Below, piece by piece: positions 13,051 to 24,096 of a DNA stretch of 64,000 nt. Where the stretch lies: the NCBI GenBank assembly GCA_022495005.1, contig JAGYXB010000803.1:62001-126000 (forward strand), read 5' to 3'. A model generated the notes under the pieces. It saw only the letters and a list, made by a program, of their open reading frames with translations, made no database searches and was not told where the DNA came from. How positions within the stretch are numbered: the first letter of the stretch is position 1; every line of letters starts with the position of its first letter. A program made the position numbers and the translations under genes. Origin of the DNA: Rhyacophila brunnea. Lineage: Eukaryota > Arthropoda > Insecta > Trichoptera > Rhyacophilidae.

Positions 13051-13290
13051 GCACAGTCACTATGTGGGAGCACTATGTGGGAGCACGTGTTTGAACACAT
13101 TGGCCAAACGGGCGCGAAAACGTTTTGTCGGGGACGCGACGCGTGGTTTTGAGGTGGTTATAGGGATTATTAATAACACAATAACGGGGAAAGAGATTCA
13201 CTAACTTATCATATTGAGACAAGCGTGGCCAGGCCACGCCGAGCACGTGGTCCTGGACACCTACCACTCTCCCGGGAGAATTTGTACTGC
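13050..13290. promoter_or_regulatory. GC-richer block with E-boxes and a 17-bp palindrome
   Basis: About 1.7 kb upstream of the AGAP exon the composition turns GC-rich. The block holds a 14-bp tandem duplication (CACTATGTGGGAG twice, 13059-13086), two CACGTG E-boxes (13084-13089 and 13244-13249) and the palindrome GCGTGGCCAGGCCACGC (13223-13239). These are bHLH-type sites and a plausible enhancer or internal promoter, but no transcript evidence is visible. Confidence 0.25.
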
Positions 13291-14983
13291 CCGCAATTAT
13301 CTACGACGGATCTATCGGTGATGAGACAAGAGGGAGGGGCAAAGGGATGAAACAAAAATTACGGTAAATTTTTGTTTGTCTCTCGGCAAGTTACCATTTC
13401 CTAGTAGCTGGGCTTAGGTATTCGCCCTTTTTGCCCGTGGATACCCGAGATTCGCATCGTCGTTTTGAAAGATAATGTTTGTGAGGTAGGGCTGTGCAAC
13501 CTTTTAGTTGGGGAGGTGTTTTGATATTAATGTTAAATGCCTGGTGCGGTATTCGAGACTGAGTATTTGGTAATAACATATATAAATAAATCAGAATCAC
13601 TGAAGAAAACTTATTCTATTAGGTACTATACTGAGTTGGAGGATATGAAAGTGAAGCTAAACAAATTAATATTACTATGATTAGTGAATATTACACATAT
13701 CGCCTCTTTTATTTTGACTGATCCGCTAAATAAAATTCTCGAATTCTGTTAAAGAAATCTACTATTTTATCGAGCTCGTCGCATTCAATATATGTTAGAA
13801 ATGTAACAAAAGCTCTAATATTATAAATATAGGTACCTATAACTGCTTACGGAAGGGCAGATCGCATCAAGTATGGCGCGCATAGAAGGACAACTAACAA
13901 TGGTCAACCGATTTATACGCAGGTTCTTAATAACAATAACTAAACATCGAAGTTGATCGCCTAAGATGTTGGTTTTAGGAGCAAACATACAAAATATTAA
14001 TTTTTCTATGGCTCTCAATTCAACCACACAACGTAACGTATACGAGTCGTGATCAACTGTTGTAATACAAACAGTATCATACAAATACTAAATAGTCATA
14101 GTTACATACGAAACACTTAATACACTAAAATATGTAGGTACACTTCTTCTGCTGACCTAATATCATAGCTTGGGATATGGGTGATTGTTTACTATTTAAT
14201 ACATGCGTATAAAACGTCAACATATATATCAAGTCAGCGTAGAGCCTGCGATATATTTAATCCCTCAAGAAAAATAAAATATATAAATAAATGCTTAGCG
14301 ATAACTCGATTCGACGGTGCGATCAATGATATCAACTGGTGTGGATGATTTTAATTGACATTTTACCAGTATTATCGATTTCACTTTTTTGCACACACAA
14401 ACGCGCTATACGCATGGAAGTAGGCAATATTTTAAATTTAATACTGTCAAATTGCCCTAACTCAAAATATCTAATTGTTCAACTGATTATATTACTTTTT
14501 ATTCGCAATATTTAAGAATCCATCATGCTCTATTGAATATACACAATATATCGGCACAACCTCAGAAATGTACCTGTTCCAATCGGGGCGAAAACTATGC
14601 CAATTAAGCGGTGAAAAAAAATGCTAAAAATATACCACAATAAAACATAGCAAGTCAGAGCAGACGTGGAAATAGAATACATTCTTCATATCAAAATTTG
14701 ACAATATATATATATATAAGTAGGTATTTATTATAGGTAATGATATAATATGTATTTATGGTTTAAGAATGTTGAATTCATTATTCCAACATAATTTGTG
14801 TATTAATTTACGATACTAACGATTAAATACTTCAAATATTATATTGGTTGTTAAATAGGTATATCTACCAATCAATCTTCGTTTTTATCGGGTAATTCAG
14901 CACGTATGACATGGTCAATTTCATGAAGTATTATCGAAGTCTTTTGTTCAATTGCTAACTAAGTTATCTTTCTTCTTTTCCAG
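13291..14983 (+). other. Intronic or upstream DNA ending at a splice acceptor
   Basis: A/T-rich DNA without other recognisable content. It ends with a pyrimidine tract and TTTTCCAG; the acceptor AG is at 14982-14983. Confidence 0.6.
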
Positions 14984-15216
14984 ACTCATTCGTCAACAGC
15001 CAAGAATGGACTATGTCAAGATCAGTACCGGACCTTCGGCTCGGTATCGTTGGATCCTTGTCATCGGGAAAGTCCGCGCTGGTTCACAGATACCTCACAG
15101 GATCCTACATGCAGGAGGAGAGTCCAGAAGGTGGCAGGTTCAAGAAAGAGGTTATGGTTGACGGACAGAGCTACCTGCTTCTCATCAGGGATGAAGGTGG
15201 ACCACCAGAAATGCAG
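14984..15216 (+). CDS. CenG1A: Internal exon of AGAP/centaurin-gamma Arf GAP: GLD (GTPase-like) domain
   Basis: AGAP proteins are Arf GTPase-activating proteins with a GTPase-like domain, split PH domain, ArfGAP zinc finger and ankyrin repeats; they act in endosomal trafficking and PI3K-linked signalling. This 233-bp exon gives 77 full codons, starting [17 protein letters not shown] in frame with a split codon at its left edge and ending ...DEGGPPEMQ. The acceptor is TTTTCCAG (14976-14983) and the donor CAG|GTAGGC (15217). The P-loop GSLSSGKS lies at 15052-15075 (Lys at 15070-15072); the DEGG near the end fits the G3 DxxG motif. The family-typical [10 protein letters not shown] and [12 protein letters not shown] segments lie between them. 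ArfGAP, PH and ankyrin exons are not in view. ATG 15013 is internal, since similarity continues upstream to the acceptor. No frameshift or stop is present, so the exon looks functional. AGAP1/2/3 orthology cannot be split; insects normally have one gene. Confidence 0.94.
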
Positions 15217-15730
15217 GTAGGCATATAATAACGATGAGTTCAAATCCTGTTGCATTTGGTTACATCGTGATAAAATTCTACGTTTTTCCTACTTAGGTAC
15301 CTCTGCGGTAAACTACGAAGATACCTACTAACTACTCTTTGTTTTCGTGTATTGATTTCAATGAATGCTTTGCAAAAATAAGTTGTTAGTTTAACACGAC
15401 GCGCCATCATCAAACTGGCCGTATTTATATTTCGAGCATCGTCAGCGATTTCTACGGTCCCATATCTTCCGCGCAACCGTGCCGTGTCTCGGTCTATCAG
15501 TGTGCGTTGCACTTTGTTTATATAGAGCGTCATGTTTAGTTATTATCATGTAGATGATCAGTGAGCCACAGGAAAGTTGCCATAGGGGCCATGTGACCCG
15601 TTTTAGTAAAACGGTTGAAAAACATCGAATTTTCAATTAACATAATAATTATTTGAAGTACTAAAAGAACGATATCATTGGTTAATGTGCTGATATTGTT
15701 GAACGCCATCGTATTTGTATTATAACTCAC
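15217..15730 (+). other. Presumed start of downstream intron
   Basis: Begins with the donor GTAGGC. I searched by eye for the next AGAP exon (the conserved WVDAV / FVFSLE region) through to the window end and did not find it. The intron may therefore exceed 48 kb, or the exon may be short or divergent enough to be missed. This stretch itself has no recognisable content. Confidence 0.5.
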
Positions 15731-15812
15731 GGTGGAGCAGTGAAATCCTAGTGGTCCACTGCGTACGGCACTGGATTTCTCATCCGGGGGTTCCTGTTTC
15801 AAATCACTGAAG
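15731..15812 (+). mobile_element. tRNA-derived SINE head, family B, copy 1
   Basis: The order GTGGTCCACTGCGTACGGCACTGG, then TTTCTCATCCGGGGGTTCC and a decayed B box (GTTTCAAATCA) matches, diverged, the reverse-strand copy at 20330-20457. It is tRNA-like in layout but not a functional tRNA. Confidence 0.55.
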
Positions 15813-15970
15813 TCAAATATATTTATGTAGTTTTCTCAAATTCTTGATGTTTATGTGATCGTTTTATTTTTACTAGGTACTACACTACTGTCATTTGGGC
15901 GTAATGGCCCATTGAAGTGTTAAAAGGAATATATGTATAATGTACCTACTTATACTTATAATATATTGTT

Positions 15971-16195
15971 TGACCATGTCCGATCCTAATAAGATCATAA
16001 TATGGTCATTTACAGAGAGGAAGTTTGTATAAACAGAATTTTGTTTTTACGAGAAAAGGATGTTAGCCATTTGCTCAACCTAACAGGTCCATACTCTAAC
16101 ACAAACATAAATTGAAAAACAATATGTATATTTGCCAGACTCAGGATTCGAACCTGGGAAGCCGACGTTTAAGCCGCTCGGCCCTCGTGGATGAT
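15971..16195 (-). mobile_element. tRNA-derived SINE, family A, copy 3 (inverted)
   Basis: On the minus strand it has the A-box-like region (16170-16190), an exact B box GGTTCGAATCC (complement of 16144-16154), the shared body and the terminal GGATCGGACATGGTCA at 15971. It is near full length; the right edge is approximate. Confidence 0.85.
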
Positions 16196-16199
16196 AATG

Positions 16200-17047
16200 T
16201 GTATAATATATATATATTTTTTTTTATCTTAGAGCTTCCGTTTCTGAAGCCATGCGTAGGAATTCGATCCCGCGTCTGTTAAATATCACATATTAATTTA
16301 ATCTACTTAATGTAATATACTTTATGGAGTCTTATGTGCTCCATCTAGGGGCGTAAATGATAATTAACTTTTTTATAAAACCATCAACTCGCGCATCTTT
16401 CAAGATTTTGTTACAAACATTACACATCCTCGTAAAAAAAAAACCACGATGCCAGTGTCGCATCGCAACGCACCCTTTATGATCTTTTACACTTGTGTAT
16501 GCGCTCGTCCAATCAAGCCTCGGCCACCCTTATCTGGGCCCTCTATTCCCCTTTCGTCAAACCTCTCAAAGCCTCCCATACTACATCCGGTGGACTTTAT
16601 GGAGAGGCTTTCTTTGTTTTCACCCTCATGTTGTGAATCGTGATGCGTTCGCGAAACTACCCCATAGGATAAGCGCCGGCAGAAAAAAAACATCGTGTGC
16701 GATGTCACTGATATAGTCTTATGAAAGCTCTGTGACTTTTTCTGTGCTCTTCGAGGTTTTTTTATGATACTGTTGCTATGAAAAGATTGTACGAGAATGC
16801 GTCACACATAAATATATTCATAGATAAACAACACATGCTTGCATACGAAGTAAAATATAGGAATAGTGATTAAATTAATTATAAAGATGTTTTTTTAACG
16901 GGTTGTCATGCTACATATTCCTATTTAGATATTGGCTAACTACCTTATTTGAAAATAATTACAACTTCGTTAAAGCTAAATATAATAATTTATAAATCAC
17001 TCACGTACGAATAGAGTAGGCTTAAAGACCAATAGTGTAGAATAATA
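16200..17047. other. Non-coding, with a GC-richer block at 16440-16700
   Basis: The GC-richer block contains overlapping short open frames on both strands (60-73 codons), none with recognisable protein character or splice context. It may be a conserved non-coding element or an unrecognised repeat. Confidence 0.4.
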
Positions 17048-17428
17048 CGAGGGCTTAGTGTCAAACAACACTATCTACAAAAGTGCAACTTTACAGGAGA
17101 GCCAAAAATCGTTATTTTAGATTCTTGTAACTCAACAAGGGAAATGTTTATTTAAAACCTAATGTTAATATTTTATAATTTATTGTGTATTGTACATTTA
17201 TCTTGCTTATGATGATGTTAAAATCTATAGGGATAGTTTTAAAAAAATATGAAAACAAGGGTAACTTATGTAGTTAGCGTTAAACTTTACTGACGATTTA
17301 ATAAGAAATTATAAAAGATTGACTTAACATTGTTTGACTATCATGTAGCCATAAATGTAAAATAACGTTATCTCAACAAAAAAAAAAACACTTTTTTGTA
17401 GATAACGTTGTCTGACTTTAAGCACTCG
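17048..17428. mobile_element. MITE with about 35-40 bp terminal inverted repeats
   Basis: The left end (CGAGGGCTTA... with ACTATCTACAAAAGTG at 17071) and the inverted right end (CGAGTGCTTA... with CGTTATCTACAAAAAAGTG) match with a few substitutions and small indels. A partial inner copy of the motif (AACGTTATCT) occurs near 17363. The 381-bp unit has no coding capacity and no clear target duplication. Confidence 0.6.
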
Positions 17429-17865
17429 AATATTACTTGAAACGACACATTATTTAACAACATTTGAAATCGTAGATGCCTTCCACTCCTTACGATTTTC
17501 CGATTAAAAATTCATTCAACGACTTATATTATATATATTATACAAATTTTCCTTTTCCCGTTACCTCCCTTACTACCCCCACCTCAGAGTATTGACAATT
17601 ATTTAACACTGCCAAAACTCGAATGTAATTTTCGTACTCATACTTGAAAAAACTCACCATGGGAGAGATATAAAGAACACCAAGGTATGTATTGTGTTAT
17701 ATTTTAGTGAGGTAATGGACTGATTATATTAAAATACAGTGATTACCGTTACCTGTTATACGTTACACGTAGCCTAAATATATTAAAATTAAGCTAAAAA
17801 CCCAAAATAAAATCATGTTGCTGTGGATACAATAGTAATACATCGTTCGCATCTGTAAAAATCCG
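17429..17865. other. Non-coding, nothing identified
   Basis: A/T-rich sequence with no recognisable features. Confidence 0.5.
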
Positions 17866-17912
17866 CAAGCAGTGCCTAGATATGAAGAAAGGCGAAACCC
17901 TGAATACAAAAC
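17866..17912 (+). ncRNA. Decayed relative of the 1641 ribozyme-like sequence
   Basis: Shares AGTGCCT at the left and AGGCGAAAC (17890-17898) at the right with the hammerhead-like sequence at 1641-1680, but the CUGANGA core is disrupted. It may be a dead copy from the same element family, or chance similarity. Confidence 0.2.
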
Positions 17913-19342
17913 TCAAAATCAATTATAATATTGATATACGAAATGGTATTTAAGTTTGTTTTTCTGCTAAATGAAAAAACTGAAGAAATCGAAGTCAATA
18001 ATGTGTAATAAGTACCTACAAACTTCCGAAAATCAATTTCCTACTTATCTATAAACACAATTGAATAAAATAAAAAATAAATCTCATTTTTAGTCGTTTC
18101 TATGTGGGCCACGTCAGACGATATTTTCGTCCTTGGATCCCGGTCACGCGTCCTTGCGTTTCGTTTGTCCTTGAGACGCCGTCGGCCTGGAGTCCATTCA
18201 TCCCCAAATTGAGGGCGGAGTTCCCTGACTCCAGAGTCTGGGTCGTCGAGACTCTAAAAAACTGTTGCGAAAATTAATACTTTCTGCGTGAACTCTGTAA
18301 TCTCTTCGACCTTCTGATTTATAGGTGACATCGTTATAAGTTCAATAAACGAAGGTATAGTTAATAAATCATACCTAGTATATTTTTGAAGCTTTGTATT
18401 AAATTTAATATCACTTGAAAATGTATTCTAGATTATTATGAATTATATACACATATTTTGATAGCTGTATACTGTATAATATTAGATTCAGCGTTTTACG
18501 TTGTGAATATTTCATATTTATGATACTTTATAAGTATTTGGTACTTAGCATTCATAATATATAAAAATATATTTAATATGTAAGATAAGCTGTCTCGAGT
18601 ATAATAGTACTTGCGGTGTAGAGAAAAATTTATATTTGGGCCTGGGTGATAAGTATTTGCCCATCATTAATTCATCTGCTAGATTTTACCTCCGCAGCGA
18701 TGAAATATTTTTAACATTTTCCTTTGTTTAATTAATATGCTAGTAACGACAATATAATAATTACCGAGTCAATAGTTTTTAGGTAAAGTAATAGTATAGC
18801 AGTTGAGTTACTATTTACCTATTGTGATTTGTACACCACGTAGAAGCAAAATATACCTTAACTGTTGTCAGTCAGGTTAGGGGTGAACCTATAACTAGCT
18901 GAGTTCTTTGAACCCTTTTTAACCCTTTACCGTTCTATTTCGTTTCATATGCAGGCTTTTCTTTATCGACAGCTTTCAAAGTAAATTTGCCATCATCATT
19001 ACGTTTTATTTATTCCAATTGAAAATATCAATAACGACCCATATAAGGATAAAAGCTTTCGCATTCATGTACCACTAATGGAGGAAAACTTTCTTTGAAA
19101 TATTAAGCTTTATATTCACTAATTGCAGCTTTTTCTAGGTATGTTTTAGAATATTCAAATGTATTGAGATTAATAAAGTGAAATGTAGCTTTCGATATAA
19201 TATGCTTCAATATTATGATTTCCATGCACCTAACATCATCAGGAGCGCGAATATTATTTTGACGTTGGTGAATTCCCGGTCTGGTTCCTGGTCACCTGTC
19301 AGTACCCGTCACCTACCTTTATGTAGATCTATCTAGATAGAG
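17913..19342. other. Non-coding, with a GC-richer block at 18100-18262
   Basis: The 18100-18262 block is strikingly GC-rich for this window but has no clear open frame, splice context or repeat partner here. The remainder is A/T-rich without recognisable content. Confidence 0.4.
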
Positions 19343-19912
19343 CAGTGATCCCAAACCCATGGCACGCGAATGTAACAAAACCTTTAAATTAATTAAAAAA
19401 TAATTAAAAAAAACACATAAATACAAATATAATATATAGGTACTTATATATGTATATAACATAAAAAAACATAATGACGATATAACAATCAGTATTTTTT
19501 CGGTTTTATTAATAAAAATATTCAATCAATAGATCTAATGACATATATCGGTATATTTGTATCGGCTGGCATTCAAAGATAACAGCTGGTTGTTTTTTCT
19601 TAAACATAATTGCCAAAAATGATAAACTGTTCAGTGCTGAGGAATATATGAAAGAAGCATGGTTAAACTGCTTCCACGATCACTTCAAATCAAATTTTGA
19701 AAACAAGGAAAAAATATGCAAAGAATAAAAGATATGCCTTCGGCTGGAAACGTGATGAAAGACAGAATCTCGAGCTCAATTGAATTTTTGAACATTTTTA
19801 TAGAATTCTTAAAAACCATTTTTTTTGCCCCCATGATGAACTGCTCGGCATGTTAGAAAAATAATATTTGGGAAATTTTGGCACGCGTATGTAAAAAAGT
19901 TCGCCAACCCTG
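19343..19912 (+). mobile_element. Non-autonomous hAT-like element with transposase remnant
   Basis: It starts CAGTGATCCCAAACCCATGG and ends GTTCGCCAACCCTG (19912). Subterminal GGCACGCGAATGTAA (near 19361) and the inverted-side GGCACGCGTATGTAA (near 19880) sit at each end, a layout seen in hAT elements. ATCTAGA occurs at 19331-19337 and 19913-19919 but the left copy is five bases from the end, so the target duplication is imperfect. Inside is a transposase fragment. Confidence 0.6.
19633..19770 (+). pseudogene. Frameshifted hAT transposase fragment (GTF2IRD2/EPM2AIP1-like group)
   Basis: The first frame reads SAEEYMKEAWLNCFHDHF followed by KSNFENKEKICKE and a stop at 19726. A one-base shift continues as IKDMPSAGNVMKDR. 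The order of a nuclear-import-like region, a charged stretch and IK-x-MP-x-S-x-x-V-x-x-R is typical of the middle part of ZBED/GTF2IRD2-type hAT transposases (recognised from family pattern, not searched). Zinc finger and catalytic domains are absent, so this is a dead remnant. Confidence 0.6.
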
Positions 19913-20329
19913 ATCTAGACTTGAGTATTCTAGAGTGACTGATTGGCATATCCAAATAAAAATACATTCTTACCGTAATCATAATTTACGTAACCATATA
20001 AGTACAGGTAAAAACGTTTACCCTCATAATACAGCATTAGCATTATACGAAAAGTATTGCACTATTATGTCGACAAATAATGTAGTTTTTTGTATAAATC
20101 TAAAATGTAGATTTAGTCGCAATTTTTTGGGGGTGCAGATTTCAAATTCTGCTAAAAGTGTAAGCTTTTAATAGTCGCATTATAAGTATTATTTAGTAAT
20201 ATATTCACTATTAAAATACAAATGTACTTTACCTTACACATACCTACCCCTTAACTAAAATACCTCGTCTGGTCTCTTTTATTAACACCACAACAGGCCA
20301 TGAAGCCCAGTGTAGTGAAACAGTAATAG
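19913..20329. other. Non-coding, nothing identified
   Basis: A 78-codon open frame at 19935-20171 has no recognisable protein character. Confidence 0.45.
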
Positions 20330-20457
20330 AAGAGAAACAATCACACACACATAGACTTTGAGAAAATCGTTTGCACATATTGCGACCTCACCGACAATCG
20401 AACTCGGGGTCCCCGGATGAAAGGCCAGTGCCTTACGCACTGTACTATGAAGGCCGC
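20330..20457 (-). mobile_element. tRNA-derived SINE, family B, copy 2
   Basis: On the minus strand it reads AGTGCGTAAGGCACTGG, TTTCATCCGGGGACCCC, then a B box GAGTTCGATTG (complement of 20395-20405) and GTCGGTGAGGTC. It matches the copy at 15731. The body may continue to about 20281. Confidence 0.6.
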
Positions 20458-21122
20458 TCTTTGTTGAATTCACATCATACCATTTCAATCCTTATTTCCC
20501 ACTATAAGTTATAAGTGGCAGAATCTTACCTAATGTATTTAAAAAAAATACTTACCTACCGCATTATATTGTATGAAATATTTTTCAGTTAATATCGCTT
20601 AGTATTTAGTAGGTCTATAGTAGTAGTAAGTATATCTCTCGACTAAAAAAGACGATATGTAAAAGTATGTACTCAAAACTATCATATTCCAGACGAACTA
20701 GGCTTTATTAAATAATAAATATTATGCATTTAGAGATTCAGTACACCTGTCCCCAGTCTGGACTCATCCCATGGCAACAGCAATGATAATAATTGCAGAC
20801 AGTGGAGTGTCGGGCCGCAGTACCCGCAGGGCTCGTGTCGGGGCTGTCAAGTGGCTGCTCGCGGTCTACTTGGGGGCACATCTCAGCGCCAGTTCTTGAT
20901 TTATACGCGTCTACTCGTTTGCTTTGCAGAAGCGGTCTACAAACTGAAAGAGTGATTTTTAATTTGAACGAAAAATAAATTACGCGATACTTATTTATTC
21001 ATTAGGGTATTTAAAAAAATAGATTCGCCTGAAAATATAGGTATAACCTGTAATTTATTGTAATTTTGAAAGTAGTAACACACAATAAGAATGTTTGAGA
21101 CTTTCATGGTTGTTTGTTATCG
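20458..21122. other. Non-coding, with a GC-richer block at 20740-20960
   Basis: The block contains a 61-codon open frame (20793-20978) without recognisable similarity. It could be an enhancer, an unannotated exon or an old repeat. Confidence 0.35.
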
Positions 21123-21297
21123 TAATAGATTTTTGGGTTTTCACCGCGTGTTCTTCATTATGCTTCTTTCCTCGACGTTTCGGGTTCGTTGCAGAGGTAA
21201 TTTCTCAAGAGATAAATGATTTTTAGAGATTTGACATTATGTCTTGATAATGGCCGCTATAGAATAAAGAAGAACACGCGCACCCATAAATCTATTA
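21123..21297. mobile_element. Short palindromic MITE
   Basis: The ends TAATAGATTT (21123) and AAATCTATTA (21297) are perfect inverted repeats; further in, CGCGTGTTCTTC and its complement GAAGAACACGCG extend the similarity to about 40 bp with one small insertion. TA at each edge would fit a TA target site. It is 175 bp and non-coding; the centre contains CGACGTTTCGGG. Confidence 0.65.
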
Positions 21298-23993
21298 GGA
21301 GGACACAATAAGAATATTACTTAATTAAACTATGTCAGTTGTTTCGATGTCGTTTACTTTCAATCAATACTAGGTGTAGCCAATATCTTCTGTGCCGTTT
21401 CCACTTTTGACACCAATACATTGATACACTTGCATAGAAAAGAAATTTCTTTCTTAATTTATTAAAATTCTACCTTTCTTTGCACCATGAGCTGGAGTCT
21501 TCTTCTATTGTGTCCATGCGAGGGTTGCGTCTAGGTCCTAGACTCTTCCCATTTCCCAACCATATCATAGTCATCGTGATGGCCATGTCATTGGGTTCAA
21601 ATTTTACATCGATGGTGCAACTGGTTGGAACGTGCAGAATGATAGACCATCACATGTCACGCTTCATTATTCTCCCAAGTGCGAAGTCCCCGAAGATTTT
21701 CGTCGGGCACCATTAAAAAGGCTGCGTGGTTGTTCCACCTAACCATTCCTTCCACCGCAGGCGTCTCCGAAATCGCGTTGGGTGACCTAAGGGCCCACAT
21801 GCCGAACGTAGGTCAAAATGGAGATTTTATGCTATTTTCAAATCATTAGCCTGAACGTTCCTTAAACGTTATAGATAATCTATTTATATAATTTTGAAGC
21901 CTTATTATCCTTTATATTTATTTTAGACATTTGATGACTGCATAAAGTATTTTGATTACATAAAATAGTATTCTTTTAAACCTCTCGATCTAATGTTTTA
22001 GAATATAGTCATATTTCAGTACATCCATGTGCAGTGGTGTTAAGATTTTTTAGGTTTATTAATTTTTAAACGCATTTATAAAACCATTAGTAAAATTTAT
22101 GTTGACATTATAGTGAAATATTTACGATAAAAATTATATTTATAATATCTGTGATCTAAAATTTGACAATAATTTGGCATTTTATTATTCAAAGAATCGG
22201 CACGATTAACACATTTGAAGATAATTCTAAAGATACTGATTATAAGCCATGTTTTTGACCATTCAAATGTAATAAAAAATCCTACGAATAATAATTATTT
22301 TATAATAATTATTATTGACCTAAGAATAAGGTATTTTTAGATTTAGGAAATACGCCATTTCTATTGGCATTTCCCAGTGTCCCAATAGCACTATATCGTC
22401 AGCATAGTATATTAATATATCTACCCTGATCCATTCCTATTTGGAACTCGACAATAATTGATGTTTGCAGCAAATATACTATGATTTAACTATCTAACTA
22501 AATGATCACGTTCAGTTAAGTAGATTGAATTGTACCAACTTTGAGATCGGACTGTTTTTACTTGTCGTAAAAATGGTAGATAATTTGTCAAAACAAGTAC
22601 ATATATTAAAATATATTTTTTAAATAATATAACAAGCCTTAATATTATATTCTATTTAATTCCTTGCACCTGTTTTCATCATGCCATTAACCTCGAAGAG
22701 TTTTAAAGCCAAGCTCGACATTTCGTCAAGGTTTATTAAAAAACTTATCTCATACTTTTTAAAATTCATAACAATATCAAAAGGTGTCAGCGTGCGGGAA
22801 ATCCTTCTTTTGCGTGGGATTACAGATTGTTATTTAATTAATTGCCATACTATATTTATATTACATGTTGATGGTATAACACACATAGGTACATAATATA
22901 CATTAAAACTGATATGTGAATTACGATCTGCGAATTATCCCACATTGCCACCGCAAATTCGTTAAAATACGTGATTCTGACACGTTGTCAGTCTTCTTCC
23001 TACAGATCACCATCTCAGTATTTCAATTATTCCCAGTTTTGATTTGACGTCGTCGTTTCCAAGATTAGACACATCAGAACCACCGGCTTATGTTGTGTAC
23101 AAAGTGAAGCGATGCGTCTTATACATCTAATAGTGTAGTTATCGCTTGATATAATTACCGTACCAAAATATTGGGAAGGGTCTCTCACCTCTTCTTCGTT
23201 TTGTATTATATATTATGTTAACGAGCACTGGAAAGGCACCGGGTGAGACCATATACATCCCAAATTACTTAAGAATAATTAGCTAAATACTGCACCCGAT
23301 ATTTTACCCGCGGACAAATTTGTGAATGAATGCATGGTAGAGCCTAAAAGTTCATTGGCCTGCTACTTCTTCGATTGACCTCTTTGATTCCATGCTACAT
23401 AATTCAATACGACATGACTGAGGCGTTGTTATCACCCCAATTCGAGAGACAATCGACAGGAGGTTGCATAATATTAAGTCGTATGTCGTTATTTTGAAAA
23501 GTAATGTTTTGTGCAATAGCACTTGTAGTGATTCAGAGTTATCCCTGATCAGCGATCGGCAGAACATCGAAAGTGTCAACTACTTCAATCTTTGGCCATG
23601 GCCCATGGGGTGCACATCGCTGTAGTAAAAATAACTATCTATCAAAATGTATGACTTCAAGAGTAATCTTAAAAAAAATAAGAAATCATACCATGTAGCC
23701 TCATCACATCGAAGGTGAATAAGAACGATATTCTACAGATGCCACAAAAGAGTCTTACATGCCTGCCAATTCTTCACGCCAACGCCAAATTTCCAATACC
23801 ATTTACAGTGTGTACCTATATAGTGAAACTACGGGATGCTGTCATGACCAGAGAAGATACAAGCAAACTTGCAAGCGACGTGGATCATATCAATATGCTC
23901 TAATTGAAAAGCTGACATGAAAAAACAAACAAACTTCACAATATGTTAATGGTCACGAAAATGCGTTAGTTATTCTCTCACGTAAGCTCTAAT
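21298..23993. other. Non-coding, nothing firmly identified
   Basis: A GC-richer patch at 21490-21830 may be an old repeat. The rest is A/T-rich and includes palindromic AT runs near 22290. Open frames of 60-80 codons here show no recognisable domain. Confidence 0.4.
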
Positions 23994-24096
23994 GCCGTGT
24001 CCACACTGCCAACCTCATTAAATTTTACGATAATTATCATAAATATCGTAAAATCTAACGAGGTTGCCAGCAACTTGTTGCCAGTGTGGACACGGC
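23994..24096. mobile_element. 103-bp palindromic MITE
   Basis: GCCGTGTCCACACTGCCAAC at the left is the inverse of GTTGCCAGTGTGGACACGGC at the right with one mismatch. The inner part is also inverted (ATTTTACGATA at left, TATCGTAAAAT at right), so nearly the whole unit folds into one hairpin. Confidence 0.75.

Noticed and set aside
14952..15161. 69-codon open frame overlapping the AGAP exon
   Set aside because: It is in a different reading frame from the GLD-domain similarity and crosses the splice acceptor.
21480..21716. 78-codon open frame in a GC-richer patch
   Set aside because: No recognisable motif, and the region looks like an old interspersed repeat with irregular composition.
22280..22320. 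AT-rich palindrome
   Set aside because: Low-complexity AATAATTATT sequence; symmetry is expected by chance in such DNA.
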